From Clitoria ternatea (taxonomy: Eukaryota; Streptophyta; Magnoliopsida; Fabales; Fabaceae), in NCBI GenBank assembly GCA_037962975.1, contig CM075673.1:22304001-22368000 (forward strand): a DNA stretch of 64,000 nt. Reading direction: 5' to 3'. Under the pieces are notes generated by a model. The model was not told the DNA's origin. It made no database searches and saw only the letters and a list, made by a program, of their open reading frames with translations. The position numbers and the translations under genes are program-made. Positions 41,963 through 54,879 of the stretch are shown in pieces (position 1 is the stretch's first letter; every line of letters begins with the position of its first letter).

Positions 41963-42238
41963 GAGTATTATTGACTCCAGCCACTCCTAGTTTAAGCATA
42001 ACCCTGCTTCTGAGTATTCCTAAATCCAGCCACTCCTAGCTTGAGCACAACTCATGCTCTAATATTCTTGACTCCAGCCACTCCTGGCTTAAGCACAGCC
42101 CGTGCTTCAACACACCAGACCCCACTGGATTCCTATGAGTATTATTTTGTAGCACCCACTCCTGGGGTAGACCCAAGTATTCTTTCACAAGCCACTCCTA
42201 GCTTAAACCCTGAGTATTCTTTTAAAAGCCTCTCTAGG
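41963..42238. repeat. Minisatellite, 36-50-bp units
   Basis: Six diverged units, each built of GAGTATTCTTGA, CCAGCCACTCCTAG and CTTAAGCACAACCC. The first three are about 50 bp, the later ones shorter. The 99-codon frame across 42041-42340 reads through the repeat and is not taken as a gene. Confidence 0.82.
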
Positions 42239-45200
42239 CCAACAATGTTTTCCACACTAACAAAGTCTGGCAACACACCAGACCTGTACTACCAGAGGAT
42301 TGGAAGAATTATTTCAAATAAAATAAGCCCTTTGACTTAGCAGAGCTAAGTGATAAACCACGAAAATGGGTTCGTGAAGAAAGAAATGACTTATTTTCCC
42401 ATAGGGCTCAGTACATTCAGAAAGTGGAAAATGATTAGAAAATGTACTGAGCTAGAAAGCATGACTTGGAATAGTATGCTATTAAGCATACAAATGCATA
42501 TCCCAAGTTACTATGGCATCTAAGCAGGAAGATGATTGCACATAGCGAGCTTTCTTTGTTTTCATGGCAGATCTTCCAGGTATAGCTACTCGTTGTTGAG
42601 TATACTGTCATCTCTTTATTCTCATGAGCTTTAGTACACGAACGTATGGTGTTTGTTCATGATCTTTTCTTTTTCGTTCATCACACTTCGATTAGTGTGT
42701 TCTAGCTCATATTCTTCTTCTTTTCTCAAGCTCGCTCTCTTTTTCAATTCTTTATTTTTACACTCTCTTATGTTTCTTTTTCTGCTTCAGCTCTCTATAT
42801 TTGTTTTTGCTCTCATTGTTTTTCTTCTATTTTTTGTGTGTATGGAGAGCCATCTGATGAAGAGATTGATTCTGTTAATATAGAATCATCTTGTTGAGCT
42901 CAGGGAGAGGCTGTCAATTATATGACCGTTAAGAGGGTTGTTGTACAAGGGACAAAAGCCTTGTTGGAGTTGTACAAAGAGTAAGAGGTTTTGTTGTCAG
43001 AAAGAGACGTTCTGTACACGCAATATAAATTTGAGAGCTTAGAGATGTGTGCAGACGTAGGTGGAGTAGAGGTAGCATAAGTTTCACGAAGAGGAAAAGC
43101 TTTGATTCTAGGAATCTCTGAATGCGTAAGATAAAGGTGAAACTTAGATGCTTTTCAGACTATATTAGAATCCACCCTATTTAGTCAATCTTTCTTTCGA
43201 GAATCTTTTCTTTAAGCTTCGATGAAGATGATTTATGACCGTTGATGCTTCATGTATCAGACCGCTTCTAAAATGATTTAGAAAGAGGAGACAGAGTCTG
43301 GTGCTTTCATATATTCTGAAGCTTGGATGATGTTTTCTGGTCTGGGTTTGGTGAGTTACTTTGATGCAAAAGAGTTCCTTTTGAAGTGAATTCCCATAAT
43401 TTTTTGTCTTAGAATGTAGAGTTCATGTTGCGATTAAGCCTTTTAGACTTTTGATGCATAGACTCACCATTTCTTTTGTAGCTTAATCCTTATGTATCCT
43501 GAAACGTTTAAATACCCACATCAAATAATAACACATAGTTTTATTTAAGTTAGAATACATAATGTTAGTTATCAATAAATTTTATAGAATTTGATTTAAA
43601 AAAGATTTCGACTTTGACCAGACTTTTCTTCAATAGATATTACCATTCGCAATTCTCCTCCACCCCTTAAGTTTATAAGTGCTCGGTAGTGATGCACATA
43701 CAAAGAAATGGTATTTTTGACAAGTGAGTTTTGAAAAACATGAAATGTAAGGTGATATTTATTAAATTTGTGAAGATATTTTAGTTTTAAAACGAAGATT
43801 TTAAAATTCAACATAAAAAAGGGAATTAATAACACTATATAAGTTATTCTATAAGAGGACAGCTTGAAATGGTCCATAGCGTGAATGACAATGTGCATAG
43901 TGTAAGGAAATAAATACATTACAATTTTAATAACCGTTCAAATTCTAGAGAGATCGATTGAGAGAACAAATCTCTCTACACTCATGAATGTGAATACATG
44001 AAAAAAAATAGATACAAATATTGTTTTGGATTCTACACATGCAAATGCAAATGATGAAACACACACATAAATGAGGCGGGAAACAGAAAATAAGAAAAAG
44101 GATATAAAATAAAAAGGTAAATTGTAGTAGACAGAATAAAGGTTGATATGTAACCTTAACTACCCGTTCTATCATTCAGCCACATGAGCACCCTTTTCAC
44201 ATCACAAACTACTTTTAGAAAAAAACATGACCCATATCCCATCACGTTCCTAGCTAGTTTTTTGCCTCACTTTGAAACTTAACACTCATCCTTATTGGTT
44301 AAGAACAAGGTCAAAAGGCACCAAATGACCAAATTAAACAAGAGCCATCATTTTTGTTACTAAGCTCAATAAAGACTTTTAAGCCCAAATGCTTCCTTTA
44401 TTTTGTGAGGGTCCTTCCCTCACCTTCATCAGTTTCCCCTTTACGAGACCAACAAGAAAAGGCATAAACAAAAGTATATAATTCACATAAAAAAATATCA
44501 AGTAGCACTTAACATTACACCGGTTAACAAATTTAACTATTGGATAAAATTTGTACTCTTCATCTATTCAACTAAACAGTTTTTTTTTTAAAAAAAAATT
44601 TATCTCTCTTCATTTATTAATTAAAATCTCAATTGGAATTGATAAAAATAGTATAGATTTATGATATATGATTAATTAAATATAGTTTTTTAATTTATTA
44701 ATTAAATAAATTTTTTAAAACTGATTATAATAGAGAGACTTTAACAAAACCTCAATTTTTCAAATCTTAATTATAAAATTTCAGTTTTCTCACTCGGGAT
44801 ACACCAATATTTAACCAAACGGAGTCGGAAAGTTGAGGGCCATGGCATGGATGAGTGTATAGGTAAGTAAGTTGTGATTATGTGTATGACTGAGCAAAGT
44901 TTTTGTTTGTTGATGGGCAGAGAGGGAGAGAGAGCACAACACAACACAACAATGTCACAGGCCATTCATTAATAATGGGTCTGAATCTGACGGAGCATTA
45001 ATTTACCCTGCTGCTTCCTGTCTCATTCTCGTTCAACGCTCATCATTATGCATCATTACAAACTTTACGAAATTATCAATTTTATTCATTTTTTTTTCCC
45101 TATTGCTACCCATTAGTTTACATATCATTACATGCATCTCTTCAACTAATTGTTTGTTTTTTAAGTGTAGTGTCTGTCTACACATTTTTAAATCACCTTG

Positions 45201-46312
45201 TTATTTCAGGCAACTAGTACAAATCATGTTATTATAACAACACGGTTCCTCTCACAACTCAGATTTAATTTATTGGTTTGCAGCTTTACCAATATGTATA
45301 TTTTTAATTTAACAATTTTATTAAGCATATTAATACTTGAGAAAACATGGTTTTTGAGTTGTAGTTGGTTAAATAAAGTTGCTAAAATACATTACATTGA
45401 AATTGATAAAATCAGAGCAACTGAAATGTTAACAAGCATTTGGTCATTTTACAAGGAAAAGAAATGAAAAGCAACCGAAAGACTGAAAGAGGATATCACT
45501 ACAGAGAAAAAACAGACATTAACGGACAAGACATTTTGATAGAAGTTGAAGCATTAAATTAGCGAATTTGAACCATAGTACTGACAGATTGGTGGCACTT
45601 TATTGTCGTAACCAATGTTTTTATTGACCTAACTAGCATTGTTTTTATGGGTCATGTTTAAGGAAAACGAGAATAAATTAAATACTAAATTATGATTGAA
45701 TGGATAATAATAAATAATTAAATTAAATTAGTCATTTAATTGATTTATAATTTAATTGGTTAAATTGATTGATATAATTTGTTTTTATAATAATGTTAAT
45801 TAATATTTTATCTATTTTTAATCTTATTGTTTATTTCTTAAAAGGTAAAATTAATGTGTCTTTTAATTTATTATTGTCTTTGATTTTAAATATAAGGAAC
45901 AGTACCTAATTTTATACATGTTATTAAATATTTTATTTAGTTTCTTAAAATACCCTTAATATAATTTATTACACACAAAATAAGTTGTCTGGATATATGT
46001 ATATATATATATATATTTGGTAATTAAGCATTTAATAATATTAGAAAAGTATAATTTTACTTATATTATAGGAAAAAAAGTTCACTAAAATTTGTTTATA
46101 TTTAAAACTAGAGATAATAGTATTTTTTTTATGATGTGCTATTTCTCTTTTTATACTTAATGGATTAGATTAAGTGATTTTTTAAAGAAAAACATAAATG
46201 ACTTAACTTGGAAAATATTGAAACTTGATGAACCAAACATTTATTTTTATCAATTATTAATGTAAAATATTGTATATGGTTAATAAACTAAAAAAATCAT
46301 AAGGAATAGGAA
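42239..46312. other. Intergenic, no gene recognised
   Basis: About 4 kb, AT-rich, with runs such as a T9-A10 step at 44580 and a long AT block at 45690-46250. No coding signal, paired termini or RNA gene was seen. Confidence 0.45.
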
Positions 46313-46650
46313 TTTAAATGTTCATGTGAACAATTTTACATATGATTTATAATAACAGTGTAAACCAACTTGTTACTCTGAATACATTCTAATTAATATT
46401 TACTCACGTGGAAAAAGTTAGACAATAAAATACAATTTAATTGAAATATACTCACAACATCAACCACATGCATACAACAATGTATATATGGACAACTTAA
46501 ATCACACGCGTAAAAAGCGTAAATATACTAGAACGCGATGTTAATATATGCTCATCACATTAGAGATGCCCATTAATATTTATAATTATTTTTTATAATT
46601 TAAAATAAGAATGAAATATTGGTTTAATTACATTTTTATCTCTGACTTTA

Positions 46651-47723
46651 TAGCACCTTCGGTTAATTAGGACAATTTTTTATATTGGATTTATCTCACT
46701 TAATTAAGGTGTTACAAATTTTGTAAAAATTTAGGAGAGATTTTTTTTATACATAAAATATAACAAGTTACTTGTTCAAAAGTAGTTATCAAGTTGCATG
46801 GTCCATACTGCAAAATTTGTATATACTCCAAAAGAAAATAGGGCACACAAGCTCCCAAAAATAAACCGTTTATTCACGTTAGAAGTATACCAAATAGGTA
46901 TGCTCCTACGTCGCCCTTCTACCAAGTAAGTCAGGTACCCACACTCCTTCTCAACAAAAATCTCTCGAGATAACTCCCTTCATCATAGCTCGGACCTTAG
47001 CCTGTGTCCTTCATGATTGTCTTCTAGAAAGAGTTCAGATAAAACACACAATAAACTAGAGGGGTAAGTATAATACTTCCATCTTATGGGTATTCATGGA
47101 AGGGTAGCTAAGCACAATCGCATATACAATACAGTCAATAAACACTTATTATCGCATAGTAACATAAGGACATTCATTTTGGGGTTACAACTACTCACAC
47201 AACATGCTAGTTAGTAATTATGCTATGCATGAGTTAGAAGTCTTATGTCTCATCTTTACATAATGTTTCATGATGCGAATGGGGCCCATAGATTATTCTC
47301 CTCATCACAATCATCCTGCCGCAGTACGTTTACTGGGCGGCACAATTCCACGCTAGAGCGACTGAAGTACACTAAGTTCCCATCACACACATCCTTGGTA
47401 ATGGACACACAGTCTAAAATATTATATGGATCCATAACCATCACACGCAAATCAAAATCATATTCATAACATGGAACTGATTCTCCATGATCTTAGAAAT
47501 ACTCGTTTAGGTCGATGTACAATAGGCCTACCACAGGTTGCCTAGTCGCGGGAACGATTCAGAACCATTGAGGGCCGACTCATTCATACTCCTGAGATCC
47601 CAACTTACAAATCGGACGTTATTGCTTCTCCAATGTATTCATCATTGTAGCTCCATCTTCAACTACAGATCAATGCATATGTGATAATGTCCTCATCAAT
47701 ATGATGCGTATGCAGATGTAACA
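46651..47723 (-). mobile_element. Solo LTR inserted in the left arm
   Basis: A 1073-bp block absent from the right arm, where CTGACTTTATTCTTC (complement of 53487-53501) is the uninterrupted site. Flanks CTTTA (46646-46650) and TTTTA (47724-47728) match at 4 of 5. On the - strand it begins TGTTACATCTGC and ends GTGCTA, so the terminal CA is decayed. No coding region. Confidence 0.75.
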
Positions 47724-49344
47724 TTTTATTCTTCTTCTTTATCATAGTGTTGAGTGGGGTTCTTAGGCTTGGTGCCTTTTGTCCTTAACACATCGGGAGA
47801 AACATACTTATACTAAATTCCCAATTCGTAGGGGTTTTTACAAGAATTTACATAATTGAAAGTCATAAATTTTTTATCTTATTAGTTAAAAATATCATGT
47901 CTTAGGCCTAGGGTTTAATCTCTAATGAGAATATATATATACACACATACGCACGCACACACATACACATATAGAAAAACCTTATTTATTTGGAAACATA
48001 GTTTTTATTTTTTTGACAAAACGTAAAGGTAATCTTAGAGTAAATAACGATTATTGGTCTGGCTTCAATTGAGTTTTATTTAAAATATCTTCTTTATTCT
48101 TAAGTTCATTTTAAAATCTTTGAGCATATTATAAAGAAACTTATTGAGTATAAGGGAAATCAAAGAACTCATCATAATTGGACCCTTTTACCGATTGTCG
48201 GAAACATCGCTTCGTCGTATTTTCGACCATGAGCTCTGTTTTCCTCAACGTCTAAAATAAAACTTCTTTTTAAAATACTCTTTGAACTTTAAGGTACTCA
48301 AATCATGAAAATAATTAGTAATATATTTCTATGAAAACTTTCAAAAGACGAAAGCTTTTATCTTGCTGATTTCGTCGAAAACTAGTTTTAGATCGTATTT
48401 TCATTTGAAAACTTCGATTAACTTGGTTCAAAAGTCTAAATTAACTTACTTTTAAAATCCTAAATTTTTAACACCAAATAAATTTTAAATTATAGCCTAG
48501 AAATCAAAAATTCCCTTTTGCCCCCTTTTCTTTCCCAAAAGGCGTTTTTACCACTAAAACGTTGTTGGTTGCATTTAAGGACAAAGTTGTCATTCTTTGC
48601 ATCTTTTTACTTTATTTCATCAAGATGGGCAGCAACCATTCTCTTTTTAGTATCATGCATATTAAATAGTAAAAATACAAAATCCAATAGTGCTAAGGCC
48701 ATCCACCCTTGTACCTCCCAGAAAAATACATTTTTTTCACGTTTTTGGCCAAGAACTCGCACCGATATTTAAGATTTTCTTTTATTCAACTAAACATCCA
48801 TAAAATCAACATTTTAATACTTAATAAAATCAATGTTCCAGTAGTAACAACATGCATTTTGCCAAGCCATAGATCACCACAAGATAAACCAAATTATTAC
48901 TAGAAAAAAGCATGTATATTTCCAAGGCTTCTCACACAATTATTTTATGCGCAATCTCATTTTTTAAGATATCCTCCAAGCATAGAATATGGTCACGACT
49001 TCAAGCTATAACTTACTTAAATATTTAGATCTTTCACATGCAGAGCAAAATCCATAACATATACCACCACACGTTTACATACAAGCAAGAAAATAAGATT
49101 TTTCTTCAAGGATTTTTACATGGAGAGCAGAGATCAAGGCAACCAATTTACAAACAATTTTGGCACAACATTGTCGCCATTTCAAGACTTTCTTTTAAGC
49201 ATGAAAACTAGCCAAGAATGCATGTAAGAACATAATTCTCTCTAAAGCTGAAAGCTGAAATTTTTCTCAAAATTTCTTGTCAAAACACAAGCTTTTCAAA
49301 TACATTTTCAGCCTTAAATCCAAAGTGAAAAATTCTAAGAGATA

Positions 49345-49432
49345 TGTGTCTCAGAACCACTCAAAACCAAAGAGTAAAAGTGGAGGGTTTTGAGTGGTTT
49401 TGAGCCGCATATCTCTTAGATTACTATTGTTT
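49345..49432. repeat. Palindrome in the left arm
   Basis: TAAGAGATATGTGTCTCAGA at left pairs with the TTTTGAGCCGCATATCTCTTA segment at right, with CTCAAAACC/GGTTTTGAG in the inner stem. A related, longer palindrome is at 51840-52015. Confidence 0.75.
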
Positions 49433-49519
49433 ATTGTTATGGGCATATCCAACGTGAAAATATTTTCCTGATTTATTAGGTCCTCGGGTAAAATCTAGAA
49501 ATTTAGGCGGGAATGTCAC

Positions 49520-49886
49520 AAGGTGATATTAGAGCGGTTTGTTCTGGACTAAAAAGTTTTGTAATTGTGTGATGTATGTTTGTATATTCTATTTAAATGA
49601 GAATGTTACAGGAAACTTGACATTGTATTTACTGGTACTCCGGCGAGTATGAAATCCTTATATTGAGGGAATTCTTGAATTATGTTGAATTAATTTGAGT
49701 AGTAACTATGAGTTATGTTATTGTAGAATGACAGGTGGTTCCGGTTCTTACCCTGATGATGATTTCTTCACCAAATTCTCACAGTTTATGGGGCGGGTTG
49801 AATCGTTCCTTACCCTTGATAAGTTTTTAAAGCGTTTGCCACCTTTATATAAGGGTGGACATGATAATGATAGAACATATATCTAG
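49520..49886 (+). pseudogene. Gypsy primer site and gag start, truncated
   Basis: AGGTGATATTAGAGCGGTTTG directly follows the TGTCACA end and is a decayed form of the TGGTATCAGAGC primer site (tRNA-Met). A gag-like start follows at 49729: MTGGSGSYPDDDFFTKF, then LKRLPPLYKGG, resembling the chromovirus gag 'PP.F.G' segment. It stops at 49884 and no further gag or pol is found before the next LTR-like sequence near 49930. Confidence 0.65.
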
Positions 49887-49929
49887 ATATTCAATATGGA
49901 GTAGATCCTTAAGTACTTTAAGTGATCTG

Positions 49930-51190
49930 ATGAACAAAAGGTGCTATTTGATTCACCATTTCTAACTCAATAATAATGTGATTAAACAACCAATCCTTGA
50001 ATTCTACCACCAAGCCAACCATACATAATTCTACTCTTCTCTAGGTATTTCAATAACCATTCACATGACACCATGTCATAATTAATCAACATAATCACAT
50101 GCAAATCATTTCACGACAAAAATCACATAATATCAATCAAATGACTCCATGCCATCCCACAGTACTTGGTCATCAACTATTCCACTCATTATCAATGACA
50201 TAATTCAATCATTCTGACATGCTCAGTCTATTCATTCACCATTTTAACAAAATAATTTACCAACTAGGTAATAAAAAAGATGCCTTTAGCATCCATGACA
50301 TATCTCTACAGATATCAAGATAATTGTAATCATCAACCATACACATCACAAACACAAGTCACACATATATTCACACCACCCAATGTCATAACATTAAATT
50401 CTCAGAACATAACACACACACATACCTCACACACATACATATGTATATATTTGAATTTAACTTTTCTTGACATCACTTTACTAGCTCACCTAGCACTAAT
50501 CTCCGCAGTACTGGTTGGGTCCCTGTCTTCAGTCACTAAAATAGCAGTAAGTGTGAGTGAGGGAAAATATAAATCAATATAAATAATTAAAACATATAGA
50601 GAAAAGCATAACATAACATGCTAAGGTTTCATTCAATTACATACACAATTCATTTAACTTCAATATAATTCACCATTGTCAATCTCACCAATTTAATAAA
50701 TAACGAAGCAAATTCTCAATACAACATTCAATCCACCAGGTCTCATAATCAATCTAAACAATTCCACAACTAACTAATAGTTTATAATATAGGACTCTCT
50801 AGTATTCAAATACTAAATTAGATCGGTCGTCAGCTGGCGGTTCTACCCGACCACCCATGAACCCTACCTGGTCCACCGAGCCTTGCCTGGCTCCCCACCT
50901 CGTCATTGGGTCCTACCCGACCTTTAGGTAGTTTAACTGGGTCACGCTCGACCACTAGAGCAAAAAGAAAGGGGTATAATATACCGACCAACCGTCCACA
51001 CCATACAATAATCATACATATCAAATATACCTTAATATCATTTAATTCCATTCACAATACATTGTCCCAACACAATGGCCATCACCCCGGGACCATATTT
51101 AAGTCACTCAAGCATATTAATCTCGTCTATTTCATTCATATCACAATTCACTTTTACAAATTAACAATAAACCATATTTTATCACATGAT
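49930..51190 (-). mobile_element. Partial LTR, family Y copy 3
   Basis: Shares with copies 1 and 2 the CTTCAGTCACTAAAATAGCA and AGTGTGAGTGA region (50528-50562) and the conserved block at 50816-50970 (GGCTCCCCACCTCGTCATTGG). Similarity fades after about 51180 and before about 49960. Both palindromic-motif and terminal regions are absent. Confidence 0.68.
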
Positions 51191-51839
51191 CCTGTATCAA
51201 CAAGATTGATAGGTTCAAGGTACTTTTAACTTTCTAGGTTCAGCCCTCCATCACTTCTCGTTCTCCACAGAGATATAAAAATTTTCCTAATTACCACGGA
51301 GTTCAAGAAATAAGAAATGACGCCTTATGCGATCAGGTAATCGATTCACCATACCAACAGAATTTAGTACTAATGTTTTCTACCATCGTAATTGCTATCA
51401 TAAAAAAATCATGTTTTGATAATTAATATCTCTCTCAGAGATATTATCCCACCTCAATCACTAAGATCAACTCACAGAATATACACATGCATTGGCTGAA
51501 GCCTAATCTCATCCATAGTATCAAGCAGGAGTAATGATGTATCTCAAGTCATAGTCTATTAGAGAAAAAATAAGGATGTTATAGACTTTACCAAGAAAAA
51601 TATAGTGTAATTAACCACTAGTTCCTTAGAAACACAATAACTATGAATACGAAATAAAAAAATTATGCAAATTCAAATGTCGATATTTATTTATTTTTTC
51701 TGTTATCATTTTTTATGAAATGATTTTAATTACACTACACATATAATAAAACGAATATCTTAAATTTGTTAATGTATTTGTTCTTTATAATTTATAAAAT
51801 TTATTTTTATTTTTTGTTAAAGTTGAGTTCTAGCATATT
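51191..51839. other. Unassigned spacer
   Basis: No gene or repeat recognised; AT-rich from 51590. Confidence 0.4.
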
Positions 51840-52015
51840 ACTATAAAATATTTCGCGTTAGATATGCCCCTAACAATAAACAATAGGAATCTAAGAGATA
51901 TGCGGCTCAAAACCCTCCATTTTTACTCTCTGGTTTTGAGTAGTTCTGAGACACATATCTCTTAGATTTCTATTATTTATTACCAGGGGTATACCCAACG
52001 TGAAATTGTTTTTCT
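51840..52015. repeat. Long imperfect palindrome
   Basis: Arms of roughly 80 bp flank a loop centred near 51928. GCGTTAGATATGCCCCTAAC (51855) pairs with the segment ending GGGGTATACCCAACG (51987-52001), and AATCTAAGAGATATGCGGCT pairs with ACACATATCTCTTAGATT. The right side runs on to GGCGGGAATGTTACA at 52066, the same terminus as at 49519. Confidence 0.78.
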
Positions 52016-52066
52016 AATTTATTAGGCTCTATGGTAAATTCTAGGAGTTTAGGCGGGAATGTTACA

Positions 52067-52319
52067 TCTCCCAGTTCTCTCAAACGTCCAACATCATTTT
52101 CTTTCATCATCCAACACCATCACTACCCATTCAAGCCTTCATTCAACCATTGTTGAAGACCTAAGAAGCAAGGAGCAAGGAAGGGAAAAAAAGGTCATTC
52201 TTTCCTTCTCTATTTTCAGCGTCAATCTCATCAAGTTGGAGGGAGTTCTTCCTTTTTCTCTCATGGATTGTTGCATGCATGGGTGATAGAGATCACCCCA
52301 AGGTCTCTACCTTCTTTTA
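52067..52319. other. Segment present only in the right copy
   Basis: Lies between the GGCGGGAATGTTACA end and the right arm. In the left copy it is missing together with half the palindrome; the left junction carries a TTAGA microhomology. Pyrimidine-rich on +, no gene. Confidence 0.6.
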
Positions 52320-53235
52320 GTTCCAAAATTAGAGTTTTTCCCTTTGGATTTAAGGCTGAAAAGCAGTTTAAAAAGCTTGTGTTTTGACAAGAAATTTTGA
52401 GAAAAATTTTAGCTTTTGGCTTTAGAGAGAATTACGTTCTTAGATGCATTCTTGGCTAGTTTGCATGCTTAAAAGAAAGTCTTGAAATGGTGATAATGTT
52501 GTGCCAAAATTGTTTGTAAATTGGTTTCCTTGATCTTTGCTTTACATGTAAAAAACCTTGAAGAAAAATCTTATTTTCTTGCTTGCATGTAAACATGTGG
52601 TGGTATATGTTGTGGATTTTGCTCTGCATGTGAAAGATCTAAAATTTTAAGTAAATTATAGCTTGAAAATGTGACCATATTCTATGCTTGGAGGAGATCT
52701 TAAAAAATGAGATAGTGCATGAAATAATTGTGTGAGAAGCCTTGAAAATATACATGCTTTTTTCTAGTAATAATTTGGTTTGTCTTGTGGTGATCTATGG
52801 CTTGGCAAAGTGCATGTTATTATTGCTAGAACATTGATTTCATTAAGTATTAAAATAATAATTTTATGGATGGTTAGTTGAATAAAAGAAAATCTTGAGT
52901 ACCTTAAAATTCAAAGAGTATTTTAAAAAAAGAAGTTTTAGTTTAGACGTTGAGGAAAACAGAGCTCATGGTCGAAAATACAATGAAATGACATTTTCGA
53001 TAATCGGTAAAAGGGTCCAATTATGATGAGTTCTGTGATTTCCCTTATATTCAGTAAGTTTCTTTATAATATGATCAAAGATTTTAAAATGAACTTAAGA
53101 ATAAAGAAGATATTTTAAATAAAACTCAATTGAAGCCGGGCCGATATTCGTTATTTACTCTAAGATTATCTTTATGTTTTTGTCAAAATAATAAAAACTA
53201 TGTTTTCAAATAAATAAGGTTTTTCTATATGTGTA

Positions 53236-53298
<63 letters not shown>

Positions 53299-53830
53299 TC
53301 ATTAGAGATTAAACCCTCCTAAGACATGATATTTTCAACTAATAAGATAAAAAATTTATGACCTTCAATTATGTAATTCTTGTAGAAAACCCTACGAATT
53401 AGAAATTAATATAAGTATGTTTCTCCCGATGTGTTAAGGACAAAGGGCACCAAGCCTAAGAACCCTACTCGAAACTATGATAAAGAAGAAGAATAAAGTC
53501 AGAGATAAAAATGTGATTACACCAATATTTCATTCTTATTTTAAACTATAAAAAATAATTATAAATATTAATGGGTATCTCTAATTGTGATGAACATATA
53601 TTAATATTGCGTTCCAGTATATTTATGCTTTTTACGCATGTGATTTAAGTTGTCCATATATACATTGTTGTATACATATGGTTGATGTTGTAAGTATATT
53701 TTGATTAAATTGTATTTTACTGTTTAATTTTTTCTACATGAGTAAATATTAATTAAAATGTATTCAAAGTAACAAGTTGGTTTACATTGTTATTATAAAT
53801 CATATGTAAAATTGTTCACATGAACATTTA
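52320..53830 (-). repeat. Right arm of the large inverted repeat
   Basis: Reverse-complement partner of 46313-49345. It lacks the 1.07-kb LTR (empty site at about 53490) and the 465-bp block (junction GAGTACCTTAAAATTC near 52900). It contains a (TG)n(TA)n tract at 53237-53295 that corresponds to a shorter (TA)n(CA)n tract at 47929-47965 in the left arm. Confidence 0.8.
53237..53295. repeat. (TG)n(TA)n microsatellite
   Basis: About nine TG then about 22 TA units. Confidence 0.95.
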
Positions 53831-53849
53831 ACACCACCACAAAAAAGGG

Positions 53850-54430
53850 CTTTTAGGCGCTTTATGTACGCATGTTGTAGTAGAATGCCACATCTGCTAA
53901 AGCGCTTTCAAAGCGCTTTGGTATATTTTTAAAGCGCTTATTTCAATTATGCATTTTAGAAAGGTCATTTTTTACGGTGCTTATTTTAGTGATGTGTGTT
54001 AGAAAGTAGATTGGCCCTGTTTGTTTAAACTTATTTTGAAATGCTTTTTAAAAAAGCACTTTTTTTATAATCACTTTTGTAATAAGCATATCAGAGTTGC
54101 TTCTTAGAATAAGCTGAAATCGGCTTATTTTTAGTTTCTGCTTATTTTTAGAACTTTAAACAAACACATCAACATTTAAAATAAGTGTTTTTTAATTAAA
54201 AAAATACTTATATCTTAAAATAAGCTTAAACAAACGAGTCCATTGTTTAAAGCGCTTTGCACTATTAAGCGCTTTAGAAGAGACTATAGTTTACAATGCC
54301 TGTTTTGAATAAACGCTTTAGAAGAGTGTATATTTTACAGCACCTACTTTAGTTACGCGCTTTATAAAAGGAATACAGTTTACAATGCCTGTTTCAATTA
54401 AGCGCTTTAAAAGAGTAATTTACTATTTGT
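53850..54430. repeat. Subterminal AAGCGCTT palindrome cluster
   Basis: Repeated AAAGCGCTTT or half-sites (TTAAGCGCTTTA, AACGCTTTAGAAGAG) interleaved with TTTACAATGCCTGTTTCAATTA units. It is interrupted by a small TIR element at 54013. Probable binding sites for the element's own transposase protein, by analogy with En/Spm. Confidence 0.75.
54013..54241. mobile_element. MITE inside the CACTA subterminal region
   Basis: 229 bp with good terminal inverted repeats: GGCCCTGTTTGTTTAAACTT at left and GGACTCGTTTGTTTAAGCTT on the complement of the right end. Both flanks are ATT (54010-54012 and 54242-54244). The 3-bp duplication suggests PIF/Harbinger type, although ATT is not the usual TAA/TTA. No coding capacity. 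Confidence 0.8.
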
Positions 54431-54879
54431 AAGTCTTGTTTCAATTACTATATATTTTATAGGTCCTGTTTCAATTAGTATATATTTTATAGTCCTGTTT
54501 CAATTAGTATATATTTTACGATTGCATTGCATGTAATAAAAATGTATTTAAAAAATATTTTCTTCCATATATTTAAAAGAGGTTGTATTCAAACTTTAAT
54601 TCAAACACCACAAAAACGTATAACCAACAATCAACTAGATTAAATCTGAATAGACATAGAAGTCATGTAAAACCTAGTTAAGTCACTTGGAAGGGTCAAA
54701 ATACATATTCAAATAAAGCTTTTAACAATGTATCTAGATAAGTCTTCTTTCACCTCCATTAATTGAGAATGAGTGTAGGTAGCACAACTATACTCGGGGA
54801 AGAATTGCAATAACATCAACTGAAAAATAAATTAACATTATATATAAATTGATTTTTTCAAATCAATAAATAACAATAA

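Larger units (their letters stand above)
46313..49519 (+). repeat. Left arm of a large inverted repeat, LTR-like
   Basis: Matches the complement of 52320-53830 over nearly its full length. Anchor pairs include TGTTCATGTGAACAATTTTA (46319) with its complement near 53800, GAGCTCTGTTTTCCTCAACG (48231) with 52952, and AAAACTAGCCAAGAATGCAT-like sequence (49205) with 52450. It has two extra segments: a 1.07-kb LTR at 46651 and about 465 bp at 48302-48766. The arm ends GGCGGGAATGTCACA at 49519, immediately followed by a gypsy primer site, so at least its end behaves as an LTR 3' end. Confidence 0.8.
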
